This document shows, piece after piece, positions 54,224 to 63,986 of a stretch of 64,000 nucleotides of DNA; the first letter of the stretch is position 1, and the number at the start of each line of letters is the position of its first letter. The notes beneath the pieces are model-generated. The model was not told the DNA's origin. It did not search any database and saw nothing but the letters and a program-made list of their open reading frames with translations. This DNA comes from Arthrobacter sp. C2 (GTDB lineage Bacteria > Actinomycetota > Actinomycetes > Actinomycetales > Micrococcaceae). Location: positions 434,001 through 498,000 of the forward strand of contig CP042428.1 in the NCBI GenBank assembly GCA_024207135.1, read 5' to 3'. A program made the translations under genes and the position numbers.

Positions 54224-56851
54224 CTAGGCCTGGACGGTGTCCTCGGCCGGGGCCAGCACCACGTCGCTGACGACCAGGTCGCCCTCGGCGGCCACCAGCT
54301 CCACATCGTGTGCGTTGCCGGCGGCGAGCAGGTCGCCCAGCCCGGCCCGCAGCAGCTCCAGGGTGGCCTCCGGTGCGGAGATCACCCCGGAGAGCACCTC
54401 GGTGCGCTGCTTGACCTTGGCCTCGGACTTGGCCTTGCGGATGCCCGACAGCGCCTCGCCGACCACCGGGAGCACCGCGGTGTTGGCGCCCTCGATGGCA
54501 CCGGCCAGGTGGGCCGTTCCGGGCCACTGCGCGGTGTGCACCGAACCGGCACGCCACCAGCCCCAGACCTCTTCGGTCGCGAACGGCAGGAACGGGGCGA
54601 ACAAGCGCAGCACCGCATCCAGCGTGGTGGCCAGGGTGGTCAGCACCGAGGCCTGCTCGGCCTCGCCGCGGGCACCGTAGGCACGGTCCTTGATCAGCTC
54701 GACGTAGTCGTCGGTGAACGACCAGAAGAACGACTCGGTGATGTCCAGCGCGCGGGCGTAGTCATAGGCATCGAAGGCGCGGGTGGCGTCGTCGATGACC
54801 TGGGACAGGCGGGCCAGCACGGACTTGTCCAGGCCGTTGGTGACCACCGCGGCGTCCCCGGAGATGACGTTGGCTTCGGTGGCGCCGAGGTTCAGCACGA
54901 ACTTCGAGGCGTTGAGGATCTTGATCGCCAGGCGGCGGCCGATCTTCATCTGGTTGATCTCGTACGCGGTGTCGGCACCCAGCTTGGCGCTGGCTGCCCA
55001 GTAGCGCACGGCATCGGAGCCGTAGTCGTTGAGCACGTCGGTGGGAACCACGACGTTGCCCTTGGACTTGGACATCTTCTTGCGGTCCGGGTCAAGGATC
55101 CAGCCGGAGATCGCCGCGTGCTTCCACGGGGCGACGTCGTGCAGCGCGTCGGCGCGCACGGCGGAGGAGAAGAGCCAGGTGCGGATGATGTCGTGGCCCT
55201 GCGGACGCAGGTCGAACGGGAAGACCTTGGCGAAGAAGCCTTCCTCGCGGGACCAACGGCCCACGATCTGCGGGGTCATCGAGCTGGTGGCCCAGGTGTC
55301 GAGCACATCGGCATCCCCGATGAAGCCGCCGGGGGTGTTGCGCGCCGACTCCTCGTAGCCCGGGGCGGTGTCCGCGGCCGGATCGACCGGCAGCATCTCA
55401 TCGGAGGGCAGGATCGGGTGCTCGTAGTCGGGCTCGCCGGAGGCATCCAGCGGGTACCAGACGGGAACCGGGACGCCGAAGAAGCGCTGGCGGGACACCA
55501 GCCAGTCGCCGTTCAGGCCCGAGATCCAGTTCTCGTAGCGCGAGCGCATGAACGCGGGGTGGAACTCGATCTGCTTGCCGCGCTCGATCAGTCGCGTGCG
55601 GCGTTCCTCGTCGCGCCCGCCGTTGCGGATGTACCACTGGCGGGAGGAGATGATCTCCAGCGGCTTGTCGCCCTTTTCGAAGAAGTTCACCGGGTGGGTG
55701 ATCTTCTTCGGTTCCCCGTCGAGCAGGTTCGCGGCGGCCAGCAGCTCGACAACGCCCTCCTTGGCGGAGAACACCGTCTTGCCGGCGATCGCGGCGTAGG
55801 CCTCCTTGCCGGCGTCGGTGGTGATCCACTCCGGGGTCTCGGCGATGACGCGGCCGTCGCGGCCGATGATGGTGCGTGTGGGCAGCTGCAGTTCGCGCCA
55901 CCAGGTCACGTCGTTCAAATCGCCGAAGGTGCACACCATCGCGATGCCCGAGCCCTTGTCGACCTTGGCCAGCGCGTGCGGGTAGACCGTGACCGGGACA
56001 TCGAACAGCGGGGAGGTGACGGTCTTGCCGAAGAGCGGCTTGTAGCGCTCGTCCTCGGGGTTCGCGACCAGGCCGGCGCAGGCGGCCAGCAGCTCGGGGC
56101 GGGTGGTCTCGATGAAGACCTCGGTGCCGTCCTCCGCGGTGAACGGGTAGCGGTAGTAGGCGCCGGGCATTTCCCGGTCCTCCAGCTCGGCCTGGGCCAC
56201 CGCGGTGCGGAAGGTGACGTCCCACAGGGTGGGGGCCTCGGCCATGTACGCATCGCCGGCGTTCAGGTTGGCCAGGAAGCCGCGCTGCGAGACGGCACGG
56301 GACACGTCGTCGATGGTGCGGTAGGTCAAATCCCAGTCGACGGACAGGCCCAGGGTGGAGAAGAGGTGCTCGAAGACCTTCTCGTCCTCGACCGCGAGCT
56401 CCTCGCAGAGCTCGATGAAGTTCTTGCGGCTCACGACGTCCCAGTCGCGCTGGTTCTTCGCCGGGGTCGCCGGGGGACGGTAGCCCTCGATGTAGGAGTA
56501 GGTAGGGTCGCAGCGCACGCCATAGTAGTTCTGCACGCGGCGCTCGGTGGGCAGGCCGTTGTCGTCCCAGCCCATCGGATAGAACACGTTCTTGCCGCGC
56601 ATGCGCTGGTAGCGGGCCAGTACGTCGGTCTGCGTGTAGGAGAACATGTGTCCCACGTGCAGCGAGCCCGAGGCCGTTGGTGGGGGAGTGTCGATGGAGT
56701 AGACCTGCTCGCGCGTGGTCTCTGCGTTGAATTTGTAGGTGCCTTGTTCGCGCCAGCGGGCGCCAAGGCGTTCCTCCAGGCCCTCGAGAACGGGCTTGTC
56801 CGGAACGGAAACGATGACGGGCGTGTCTGTGCCCAAGGTGTCTTCTGCCAT
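54224..56851 (-). CDS. valS: Valine--tRNA ligase
   Basis: Class I aminoacyl-tRNA synthetase charging tRNA-Val. The 875-residue protein has the HIGH-type motif in LHVGHMFSYTQTD near residue 65, an editing domain with FIETTRPELL, and the KMSKS loop DRKKMSKSKGN in the second half, followed by an anticodon-binding helical domain. The C-terminal coiled-coil is very short. The ATG at 56851 was preferred to 56860 because GGAA lies at a proper distance only for the former. Confidence 0.96.
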   Translation of the reverse strand: MAEDTLGTDTPVIVSVPDKPVLEGLEERLGARWREQGTYKFNAETTREQVYSIDTPPPTASGSLHVGHMFSYTQTDVLARYQRMRGKNVFYPMGWDDNGLPTERRVQNYYGVRCDPTYSYIEGYRPPATPAKNQRDWDVVSRKNFIELCEELAVEDEKVFEHLFSTLGLSVDWDLTYRTIDDVSRAVSQRGFLANLNAGDAYMAEAPTLWDVTFRTAVAQAELEDREMPGAYYRYPFTAEDGTEVFIETTRPELLAACAGLVANPEDERYKPLFGKTVTSPLFDVPVTVYPHALAKVDKGSGIAMVCTFGDLNDVTWWRELQLPTRTIIGRDGRVIAETPEWITTDAGKEAYAAIAGKTVFSAKEGVVELLAAANLLDGEPKKITHPVNFFEKGDKPLEIISSRQWYIRNGGRDEERRTRLIERGKQIEFHPAFMRSRYENWISGLNGDWLVSRQRFFGVPVPVWYPLDASGEPDYEHPILPSDEMLPVDPAADTAPGYEESARNTPGGFIGDADVLDTWATSSMTPQIVGRWSREEGFFAKVFPFDLRPQGHDIIRTWLFSSAVRADALHDVAPWKHAAISGWILDPDRKKMSKSKGNVVVPTDVLNDYGSDAVRYWAASAKLGADTAYEINQMKIGRRLAIKILNASKFVLNLGATEANVISGDAAVVTNGLDKSVLARLSQVIDDATRAFDAYDYARALDITESFFWSFTDDYVELIKDRAYGARGEAEQASVLTTLATTLDAVLRLFAPFLPFATEEVWGWWRAGSVHTAQWPGTAHLAGAIEGANTAVLPVVGEALSGIRKAKSEAKVKQRTEVLSGVISAPEATLELLRAGLGDLLAAGNAHDVELVAAEGDLVVSDVVLAPAEDTVQA

Positions 56852-56996
56852 GGTTTCCATTCTTCCATGCCGGCGGCATTACCCCCAGTCGTGCCACGTT
56901 GATGCCCGCCACAGGCACGCCCGGGGCGCACGCGGTTGACGCCGCGTGCGCCCCCGTGGCGCGGTCCGGGATCCGTCGGGAGCCTGCCGGGTGGTG

Positions 56997-58688
56997 CTAC
57001 GGGGCGATCCAGAGGGTGGTTTCCCCCGGGATGGGCGCCGTCTCCCGCGTGATCGCGCCGCTGGCAACGACGATCCGGGTCGGATCGAGGCCGGCGGGCA
57101 GGTCAACCGGCGTGGTGCCGAAGTTGGTCAGCACTTCCCAGCCGTTGGGGCGGCGGTAGTGCGCCAGCGTGGCATCGGGCGCCGAAACCCACTGGAGCGC
57201 CTCGGTGGTTTGCAGCTTGCGCCGCCAGGCCAGGGCGCTGCGGTAGAACTCCAGGGTGGAACCGGATACGCCGTCCTGGGTGTCTACGGCGTGGGCGGCA
57301 AACCACCCGGGCTGCGGCAGCCATGGCGAGCCGCCGAACCCGAGGTGTTCCTCGGCTGAGTTCCACGGCAGCGGCACGCGGCAGCCGTCGCGGCCCTTGG
57401 CCTTCTTTCCGGTGCGGAACCACGTGGGGTCCTGCAGCGATTCCAGGGGCAGGTCCGCGGCCTCGAACAGGCCAAGTTCCTCGCCCTGGTAGAGGTAGGC
57501 GGAGCCGGGCAGCCCCAGCATGAACAGCGTTGCGGCCCGGGCCCGGCGCAGACCGCGTTCCGGATCGCCGGCAGGTTCCCGGCCGCCGGAGAGCAGCCAC
57601 GCGTCCTGGGCGGCGGCGTCGGTGCCGTCGGGCAGGGAATAGCGCGAGGCGTGGCGGACCACGTCGTGGTTGGAGAACACCCAGGTGGACGACGCACCCG
57701 AGGTTTCGGCCTCGTCTAGGCACCGGGCCACGATGTCACGGAATTCCCGTGCCGCGAAGGGAGCCTGCAGCAGGTCGAAGTTGAACGCCTGCCCGAGCCC
57801 GGTGGGACGGGCGTACAGCAGGCGCCGGTGGGTGAACGGCACCCATGCCTCGGCGACGGCGATGCGCGGCGGGTCGTATTCGTTGAGCACCTCGCGCCAG
57901 CCGGCGAAGATCTCGTGGACCTCGTCGCGGTCGAAGAGCGCGTCGGTGCCGTCATCGACGGTGATCTCCAGCGAGGGCTTGGAACGCAGCGGCAGGTTCA
58001 TGTCCTTGACCAGGGCGTGGGCAACGTCGACGCGGAAGCCGTCCACGCCGCGGTCGGCCCAGAAGCGCAACGTGGTGTGGAAGTCTTCGCGCACCTCGGG
58101 GTTGTCCCAGTTCAAGTCCGGCTGTTCGGAGGCGAAAAGGTGCAGGTACCACTGCCCCGGCGCCCCGGCGTTGGGCCCGGCGGTTTCGGTGATGCGGGTC
58201 CAGGCCGGCCCGCCAAAGTGCGATGGCCAGTCCGAGGGGGGAATCTCTCCGTTCTCGCCCAGTCCGTCGAGGAAATGGTAGCGGGCCCGTTCGGGGGAGC
58301 CGGGGGCTGCCGCAAGGGCGGCGGTGAACCATTCGTGGCGGTTGGAGGAGTGGTTGGGCACCACGTCGGCGATGACCTTGATGTTCGCCGCATGGGCGGC
58401 CGCGACCATGGCGTCGAAGTCTTCGAGGGTTCCCAGACGCGGGTCCACGTTGCGGTAGTCGTCCACGTCGTACCCGCCGTCGGCCAGGGCCGAGGGGTAG
58501 AACGGAGAGAGCCAGATGGCGTCGATGCCCAGCTCCGCCAGGTAGCCCATGCGCGAGGTCACCCCGGGCAAATCGCCCAGGCCGTCGCCGGTGGCGTCGG
58601 CGAAGCTGCGCGGGTAGATCTGGTAGACGGCCGCCTGGCGCCACCAATCGGCGTCGAGTGCGGCGGTCGAAACGTTCTCGTTCATCAT
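56997..58688 (-). CDS. GH13 alpha-glucosidase (oligo-1,6-glucosidase type)
   Basis: Cytoplasmic glycoside hydrolase cleaving alpha-glucosides. The 563-residue protein has the GH13 blocks DVVPNHSS, GFRVDVAHALVKD with the nucleophile aspartate, AEAWV with the acid/base glutamate, and FSNHDVVRH. Its start overlaps the stop of the upstream permease (ATGA at 58688, with a second ATG at 58685). It is the last gene of the alpha-galactoside operon and would cut the glucose-containing remainder of raffinose-type sugars or sucrose. Confidence 0.92.
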   Translation of the reverse strand: MMNENVSTAALDADWWRQAAVYQIYPRSFADATGDGLGDLPGVTSRMGYLAELGIDAIWLSPFYPSALADGGYDVDDYRNVDPRLGTLEDFDAMVAAAHAANIKVIADVVPNHSSNRHEWFTAALAAAPGSPERARYHFLDGLGENGEIPPSDWPSHFGGPAWTRITETAGPNAGAPGQWYLHLFASEQPDLNWDNPEVREDFHTTLRFWADRGVDGFRVDVAHALVKDMNLPLRSKPSLEITVDDGTDALFDRDEVHEIFAGWREVLNEYDPPRIAVAEAWVPFTHRRLLYARPTGLGQAFNFDLLQAPFAAREFRDIVARCLDEAETSGASSTWVFSNHDVVRHASRYSLPDGTDAAAQDAWLLSGGREPAGDPERGLRRARAATLFMLGLPGSAYLYQGEELGLFEAADLPLESLQDPTWFRTGKKAKGRDGCRVPLPWNSAEEHLGFGGSPWLPQPGWFAAHAVDTQDGVSGSTLEFYRSALAWRRKLQTTEALQWVSAPDATLAHYRRPNGWEVLTNFGTTPVDLPAGLDPTRIVVASGAITRETAPIPGETTLWIAP

Positions 58689-59584
58689 TTGATGGATCCT
58701 CTCATGACACCGGAAATAACCCAGCGCTGTGCAAATAGGTAGACCAGGAGCAACGGGGCCATCGCCATCAGGTAGGAGGCGAAGGCGGTGGAATAGTCGG
58801 TGTTGAACTGGCTCTGGAAGACGTACTGGACCAGGGGCAGGGTGCGGGTGGCCGGATCGGAAAGAATCACCAGGGGAAGCAGGAAATCGTTCCAGGCCCA
58901 GAGGCAGGTCAGGATCCCGACCGTGGCGTTCATGGGCGTCAGCAGCGGGAAGATCACCTTCCAGAAGGTGGTCCAGTGGCTGGCCCCGTCCATGATCGCC
59001 GCCTCCTCGAGCTCCGGGGGGATCGACTTGATGAATGCGGTGTAGACGAAGATGTTGAAGCTCAGCCCATAGACCGTGTAGAGCAGGAACAGCCCGACCG
59101 GGTTGTCCAGACCCAGCATCGCGGTTTCCTTGGTCACCGGGAGCATGATGATGGGGAACGGGACAAAGAGCGCTGCGATGAAAAAATAGTACAGGGCCTT
59201 GAAAAACGGCCTGTTCATGTTGCGTGCGATCGCGTAGGCAACCATGGAATTGGTGATGATCGTCAGGACCACGGCGCAGGCCGTGACGATTCCGGAAACC
59301 AGCAGGGCGTGGGGGAAGTTGGTCAGTTCCCACGCCTTGGAGAAGTTTTCCGGGTGGATGGAAGTGGGCAGCTCGAAGCCGGTGCCGCCGAGCTGGTCGG
59401 GGGACTTCAACGCGGTGACCACGGTGAAGTACAACGGGATGAGCACCGTCAGCGAAAGCACTGCCACCAGGATGGTGACGGGAATGTTGAAGGACGAGAT
59501 CCGTCGTTTGCCTGACGGGCCAGGGAGCGGCGCGGAGCCGGCTTTGTCTGATTCGGCCGGTTCGGCCAGCTTTTGCAGGGTCAC
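58685..59584 (-). CDS. Sugar ABC transporter permease (MalG-like)
   Basis: Second inner-membrane subunit of a CUT1 carbohydrate importer, 299 residues with six helices. The EAA motif that docks the ATPase reads EEAAIMDGASHWTTFWKVIFPLL. GTG start at 59584 overlaps the stop of the partner permease. The N-terminal 30 residues are an extended cytoplasmic segment. Confidence 0.92.
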   Translation of the reverse strand: MTLQKLAEPAESDKAGSAPLPGPSGKRRISSFNIPVTILVAVLSLTVLIPLYFTVVTALKSPDQLGGTGFELPTSIHPENFSKAWELTNFPHALLVSGIVTACAVVLTIITNSMVAYAIARNMNRPFFKALYYFFIAALFVPFPIIMLPVTKETAMLGLDNPVGLFLLYTVYGLSFNIFVYTAFIKSIPPELEEAAIMDGASHWTTFWKVIFPLLTPMNATVGILTCLWAWNDFLLPLVILSDPATRTLPLVQYVFQSQFNTDYSTAFASYLMAMAPLLLVYLFAQRWVISGVMRGSIK

Positions 59585-60501
59585 GAGAAATCAGCCTCCT
59601 TGCGTTGTAGGGTCCGCAACTGCAGCAGGGAAAGGACCACGATGACGATCAGGTACACCACGGAGTTGGCCATCTGGTAGCCGTACTCCCCGCCCTGGAA
59701 GCCTCCCCGGTAAATGACCATGGCCACGGATTCGGTGCTGGTGCCCGGTCCGCCGCCGGTCAGCGCCACGATCTGGTCGAAGGCCTGCAGCAGGCCCTTG
59801 AGTGCAAGGACCATGTTGATGGTGAAGAACGCGGAAATCATGGGAAAGGTGATGGCGGTGAACTGTCGCCAAGGTGATGCCCCGTCGAGGCTTGCCGCTT
59901 CGTAGAGTTCGGCCGGAACCGTTTGCAGCCCCGCCAGGTAGATGATCACGCTGAACGCGATCGACTGCCAGGCGGTCACCCCAACGATGCCCAGCCAGGC
60001 GAGATCCGGGTTGGTGAGGATCGAGGAGGAGAGCCATTCGAGGCCAAGTGCCTGGCCGATCAGCGGAAGGTTGTTGGAGAGCAGGTAGTTGAAGACGTAG
60101 CCGACGATCAGCACCGAAAGCACGTTGGGGATGAAGAAGATTCCACGGAACGCCGTCTGGAACTTGATCTTCGCATTCAGCAGCAGGGCGATGAACAATG
60201 CGCCGACGTTCACCACGATGGTGGAGGTGACGGCGAACAGGAACGTGAACCCGTAGGAGGCCAGGATCCGGTCGTCCCTGAAAAGGTTCGCGTAGTTGGC
60301 CAGGCCGACGAAATCCCATTCGCCGTAACCCGCGTAGTTGGTGAAGCTGTAGAAGATCCCGGTCAGTGCCGGGACCGTGTGGAGCACAAGGAAGAGCAGG
60401 AGGGCCGGGATCACCATCCAGTAGAACGTCCGGTTCACGGTTTCGCTGCGCAGTTTGTTCCTGGAAGGGCCCGTGGCGAGGCGTGGTGCGCCCATGGTCA
60501 T
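59581..60501 (-). CDS. Sugar ABC transporter permease (MalF-like)
   Basis: First inner-membrane subunit of the CUT1 importer, 306 residues with six helices and an EAA motif (YEAASLDGASPWRQFTAITFPMI). The ATG at 60501 overlaps the stop of the binding-protein gene (ATGA). Together with the MalG-like subunit it forms the channel; no ATPase gene is in the operon. Confidence 0.92.
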   Translation of the reverse strand: MTMGAPRLATGPSRNKLRSETVNRTFYWMVIPALLLFLVLHTVPALTGIFYSFTNYAGYGEWDFVGLANYANLFRDDRILASYGFTFLFAVTSTIVVNVGALFIALLLNAKIKFQTAFRGIFFIPNVLSVLIVGYVFNYLLSNNLPLIGQALGLEWLSSSILTNPDLAWLGIVGVTAWQSIAFSVIIYLAGLQTVPAELYEAASLDGASPWRQFTAITFPMISAFFTINMVLALKGLLQAFDQIVALTGGGPGTSTESVAMVIYRGGFQGGEYGYQMANSVVYLIVIVVLSLLQLRTLQRKEADFS

Positions 60502-61793
60502 TCCCCTTTCTTCGTTGCTGTGCGTGCTGCGGCCTTGGCAAACTCGCGGTCGGCCCGGTCGAGGAATGCCGTGGTGTCGCCGTCGAGCATGAACTGCTGC
60601 AGCATTGCGGTGAACGGAATGCTGGTGGGCACCTGGTGGTCGAAGTAGCCGATCAGCCGGCCCCGCTCGAAGATGTCCTGGACCCCGGCCAACGCCGGGT
60701 CGACGATGGGTCCGGCGTCCTTCAGCGGCACGAGTGCGGATTGCGCCTCGGCGTAGTCCTTCATCGACTCGCTGCGCATCAGGAACTCAATGAATGCCGC
60801 GGCTTCGGTCGGGTGCTTGGTGTCCCGTCCCATCGCGAGGGTGACGTCGACACCCGTGACCAGGGTCGTGTCGGCAGGGTTGTTGGTGGTCGGGTACGGG
60901 AACGAGGCGATCCTTGCCTCCGGGTTGGCTGCCCGGATGGCGGGAATGGCGAAGCTGCCCTGGAGGTACATGGCCGATTTTCCCGCGGCGAAGGCCGCGT
61001 TCCCGTCGTTGTAGCCGTCGCTGTCGGCGCCGGGCTGGCGGTAGCTGAAGAGCTTCTTGAGCTTTTCGGCGGCTTCCACCCCGTCCGCCGCGAAGGAATG
61101 CGTCCCGTTCTGCGGTGTCCACGCGGAGGAGCGGATGTCTTGGAAGAACCCGGCCGGCTTGAGGTTCCCGGCGAGGTTCACGTAGGCGGGCAGAACGGTC
61201 CACGCGTCCTTGAGGGTCATGTGGAACGGTGCCACCCCGTTGTCCTTGAAGGTGTCTGCCGCGGCAATGAGCTCGTCCCAGGTGCGCGGCACCGCGACGT
61301 TGTACTTGGCGAAGATGTCGGGGTTGTACAGGATGGCGCTGGCATTGTTGGCAAAGGGCAGGCCGTTGGTCTCGCTGCCGTGGCAGGTCCCCAGGGAATC
61401 CAGGATTTCCTGGATCTCGGGTTTGGTCCGGGAGGCCGCGGGGAAGGCCGAAAGGTCCGCGAACACGCAGGATGCGGCCAGGTCGCCGAAGTTCCCGTTG
61501 CCGTTGAGTGTGAGCACATCGGGTGTCTTGCCCTTGACCAGGAGGGTGCGGATTGCGGTGTCGGGGTCCGGAACCGAGTTGATGACCACATCGATGCCCG
61601 GGTTCTTCGCCTCGAACTCCGCGGCCAGCCCCTGGAAATTGGCGACCGCCTCGGGCTTGAACTGGAAGAAGTCCAGTTTCACGCGGCCGGCGTCCGCCGG
61701 GGCGCAGGCGGCCAACGAAGCACCCAGGGCCACGGCCAGGGCGGCGCCGGCGAGGCGGCGCCAGGTGCTCGGACGGGATTTTGCGGTGTTCAC
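60498..61793 (-). CDS. Sugar ABC transporter substrate-binding lipoprotein
   Basis: Extracellular solute-binding protein (family 1) for the CUT1 importer, 431 residues. A signal peptide ends in the lipobox SLAAC with the lipid-modified Cys30. The mature part has the family features of sugar binders, including LPFANNASAILYNPDIF and a C-terminal lobe rich in aromatic residues. GTG start at 61793, ten bases after the alpha-galactosidase stop. Substrate is inferred to be an alpha-galactoside such as raffinose or melibiose from the flanking hydrolases. Confidence 0.92.
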   Translation of the reverse strand: MNTAKSRPSTWRRLAGAALAVALGASLAACAPADAGRVKLDFFQFKPEAVANFQGLAAEFEAKNPGIDVVINSVPDPDTAIRTLLVKGKTPDVLTLNGNGNFGDLAASCVFADLSAFPAASRTKPEIQEILDSLGTCHGSETNGLPFANNASAILYNPDIFAKYNVAVPRTWDELIAAADTFKDNGVAPFHMTLKDAWTVLPAYVNLAGNLKPAGFFQDIRSSAWTPQNGTHSFAADGVEAAEKLKKLFSYRQPGADSDGYNDGNAAFAAGKSAMYLQGSFAIPAIRAANPEARIASFPYPTTNNPADTTLVTGVDVTLAMGRDTKHPTEAAAFIEFLMRSESMKDYAEAQSALVPLKDAGPIVDPALAGVQDIFERGRLIGYFDHQVPTSIPFTAMLQQFMLDGDTTAFLDRADREFAKAAARTATKKGE

Positions 61794-61802
61794 AGGTGTT
61801 CC

Positions 61803-63950
61803 TTAGCCGTCGGTCCGGTCAAGCATGATCAGTACCGATTGCTCGGGGAAGAGCACGGGGGACTGCAGCCCAATGGTTCCCAGGGTGGTGCCGCTGAGGA
61901 CATGCGGGGTTTGCGACCAGGACAGCGCGGACTGGCCGTTGCCGACCGAATCGTTCAGCGGTTCGCTGAGCCGCACCGTGTACCTGGCCTCGGGGTCCAG
62001 CCCGGGCAGGGTGAAGCGTCCTGCGGGGTAGGTGATCGATGCCTGGCGCTGCGTGAAGGCGAAGACCGCGCGGGAGGCGTCGGCGGCAACCACTCCCCGG
62101 ATGTCGAGGGCGGGGTCCGGATGGTCTGCGTGGACGCTGTCCCCGGAGTGGAAGAGGCTCCGGTTTTCCTTGTGGAAGTCGACCCACCGTGCGAGCTCGG
62201 TGGTGAGTGACTCGCCGATGCCGGCGATGTTCCATTCGATCCCGAAGTGCCCGAAGATCGCGGTGCGTGCCATGAACCCCAGCTCGTGCCTGCGCCCGGT
62301 GGAGTGGGAGCGCGGACCGCCGATGTGGGCGCCCATCAGCTCGTAGGGGACCAGCAGGTTGGTGTTTTCCTGGTTGTCCAACCGCTCGATCGGATCGATG
62401 CAGTCGGAGGTCCAGATGCGGTCGGTGTGCTGAAGGATGCCCAGGTCCACGCGGGCGCCTCCCGAGGCGCAGCTTTCGATTTCCAGGTGCGGGTGCCGGG
62501 CCTTGAGCTCGGCAAGCAGCCGGTAGAGCGCAAGGGTGGTTTCCCGCACCGCCGCGGTTCCGCTGTGCGCGTGGGAAGCCTCAAGCAGGTCGCGGTTGTG
62601 GTCCCACTTGATGTAGCCGATCGGGTACTGGGTGAGCAGGGCGTCGATGCGCTCCAGCAGGTACGCGTAGCACCCGGGATGGGCCAGGTTTAGCACCTGC
62701 TGCTGGCGTGCGCTCACCGGCCAGCGGTCGGCGGTATGCAGTATCCAGTCGGGATGGTTGCGGGCCAGGTCGCTGTCCGGGTTGACCATCTCGGGTTCGA
62801 ACCACAGCCCGAATTCCATGCCGAGCCCCGTCACGTGGTCGATGAGCGGGGACAGGCCCTGCGGCCACACCTGCGCATCGACAAACCAGTCGCCGAGGCC
62901 CGCGGTGTCGTCGCGGCGGCCGTTGAACCAGCCGTCGTCGAGCACGAAGCGTTCAACTCCCACGGTGGCGGCCTTCTCTGCAAGGTCCGTGAGGGTGCCC
63001 AGGTCGTGGTCGAAGTACACCGCTTCCCAGGTGTTCAAGGTGACCGGGCGCGGCTTGGCCGGGTGCTGCGGCCGTGCCCGCAGGTCCCGGTGGAAACGGG
63101 CCGAGAGCTGGTCGAGGCCGTGGCCCCAGGAGCCGAGCGCCCACGGGGTGGAATAGCTGGTCCCCGGTTCGAGGACCAGCTCCCCGGGCAGCAAGAGTTC
63201 CCTGGCGGTGATGAAGTTGTCGGAGGTGATGGTCCGCTCGGCGCTCAGCCGGTGGTTGCCGCTCCAGGCCAGGTGGACGCCGTGGACCAGGCCCGAGCGG
63301 TGTCCGAAGCCCGTCTCGCCGGCCAGCATCAGCAGGCTGGCATCGGCGCCGGGGCGGCCTCGGCGGGATTCGCGCACGTGCGAGCCGACCGTCAAGGGAC
63401 GGCGCTGGGCGCTGCGTTCCTTGAGGTGGCGGCCGGTGCTGTCCTGGATCGTGGTTGCGGTGTGCGGCAGCGGGAACACGGTGGCGAGCCGGTTGACCAG
63501 GTAGGAACCGGAGCCGGAGTTACTCAGGGTGTGGCGCTGGGAGAGAACGCCGTTGGCACTGAGCTGCAGTTCGGTGAGAAGTTCGAGGCCGGCGACGGGG
63601 TCGGTGGCGCTGATGGCCAGGCTGTGTGCGCTGGATTGGATGTCGGTGGCGCTCAGGGCGCTGGCCCAGGACAGGGAATCGCGGTGGCCCTCGAGCGCGG
63701 GGGAGTGCTGCCAGCCGAAGCGTTCCTGGGGGAAGAGGTCCAATCGGGCTGGCTGGTCGATCCCGCCGGAGACGCGTTGCGGGCGGGCCGCGCTGGCCAG
63801 GTCACGCAGCTCGCTTTCGCCGAGTTCACCGGTCGCCGGGCCCCAGTGGATGATCGTTGGCATCCCGGCGGTCGTGGCATCAACGATGACGGAGGTGCCC
63901 CCGCGGTGGAGCTGGTGGTAGGGCGCGAAGGGGTGAGCTGTCGAGGTCAT
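61803..63950 (-). CDS. Alpha-galactosidase (GH36)
   Basis: Releases galactose from raffinose-family sugars and melibiose. The 715-residue protein has an N-terminal beta-sandwich, a central barrel and a C-terminal domain. The nucleophile is Asp450 in IKWDHNRD, and the acid/base aspartate lies in TSDCIDPIERL (residues 514-524); the LEIESCASGGARVDLG block is also characteristic of GH36. First gene of the operon. It starts at ATG 63950, directly after a promoter without any Shine-Dalgarno sequence. Confidence 0.94.
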   Translation of the reverse strand: MTSTAHPFAPYHQLHRGGTSVIVDATTAGMPTIIHWGPATGELGESELRDLASAARPQRVSGGIDQPARLDLFPQERFGWQHSPALEGHRDSLSWASALSATDIQSSAHSLAISATDPVAGLELLTELQLSANGVLSQRHTLSNSGSGSYLVNRLATVFPLPHTATTIQDSTGRHLKERSAQRRPLTVGSHVRESRRGRPGADASLLMLAGETGFGHRSGLVHGVHLAWSGNHRLSAERTITSDNFITARELLLPGELVLEPGTSYSTPWALGSWGHGLDQLSARFHRDLRARPQHPAKPRPVTLNTWEAVYFDHDLGTLTDLAEKAATVGVERFVLDDGWFNGRRDDTAGLGDWFVDAQVWPQGLSPLIDHVTGLGMEFGLWFEPEMVNPDSDLARNHPDWILHTADRWPVSARQQQVLNLAHPGCYAYLLERIDALLTQYPIGYIKWDHNRDLLEASHAHSGTAAVRETTLALYRLLAELKARHPHLEIESCASGGARVDLGILQHTDRIWTSDCIDPIERLDNQENTNLLVPYELMGAHIGGPRSHSTGRRHELGFMARTAIFGHFGIEWNIAGIGESLTTELARWVDFHKENRSLFHSGDSVHADHPDPALDIRGVVAADASRAVFAFTQRQASITYPAGRFTLPGLDPEARYTVRLSEPLNDSVGNGQSALSWSQTPHVLSGTTLGTIGLQSPVLFPEQSVLIMLDRTDG

Positions 63951-63956
63951 TCATTA

Positions 63957-63986
63957 TTTTTACTTCAAAACTAATCGACGTGTCAA
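63957..63986 (-). promoter_or_regulatory. Promoter of the alpha-galactoside operon
   Basis: On the minus strand TTGACA (63986-63981) is followed by TAAAAA (63962-63957) at 18 bases. The start codon comes six bases later, so the message is probably leaderless. The spacer holds TTAGTTTTGAAGTAAAA, an AT-rich imperfect repeat reminiscent of ROK-type operators; the regulator would lie outside the window. Confidence 0.6.

Noticed and set aside
56852-56996. T-box leader upstream of valS
   Set aside because: The 145-base gap between the alpha-glucosidase stop and valS has no T-box sequence or specifier-loop structure.
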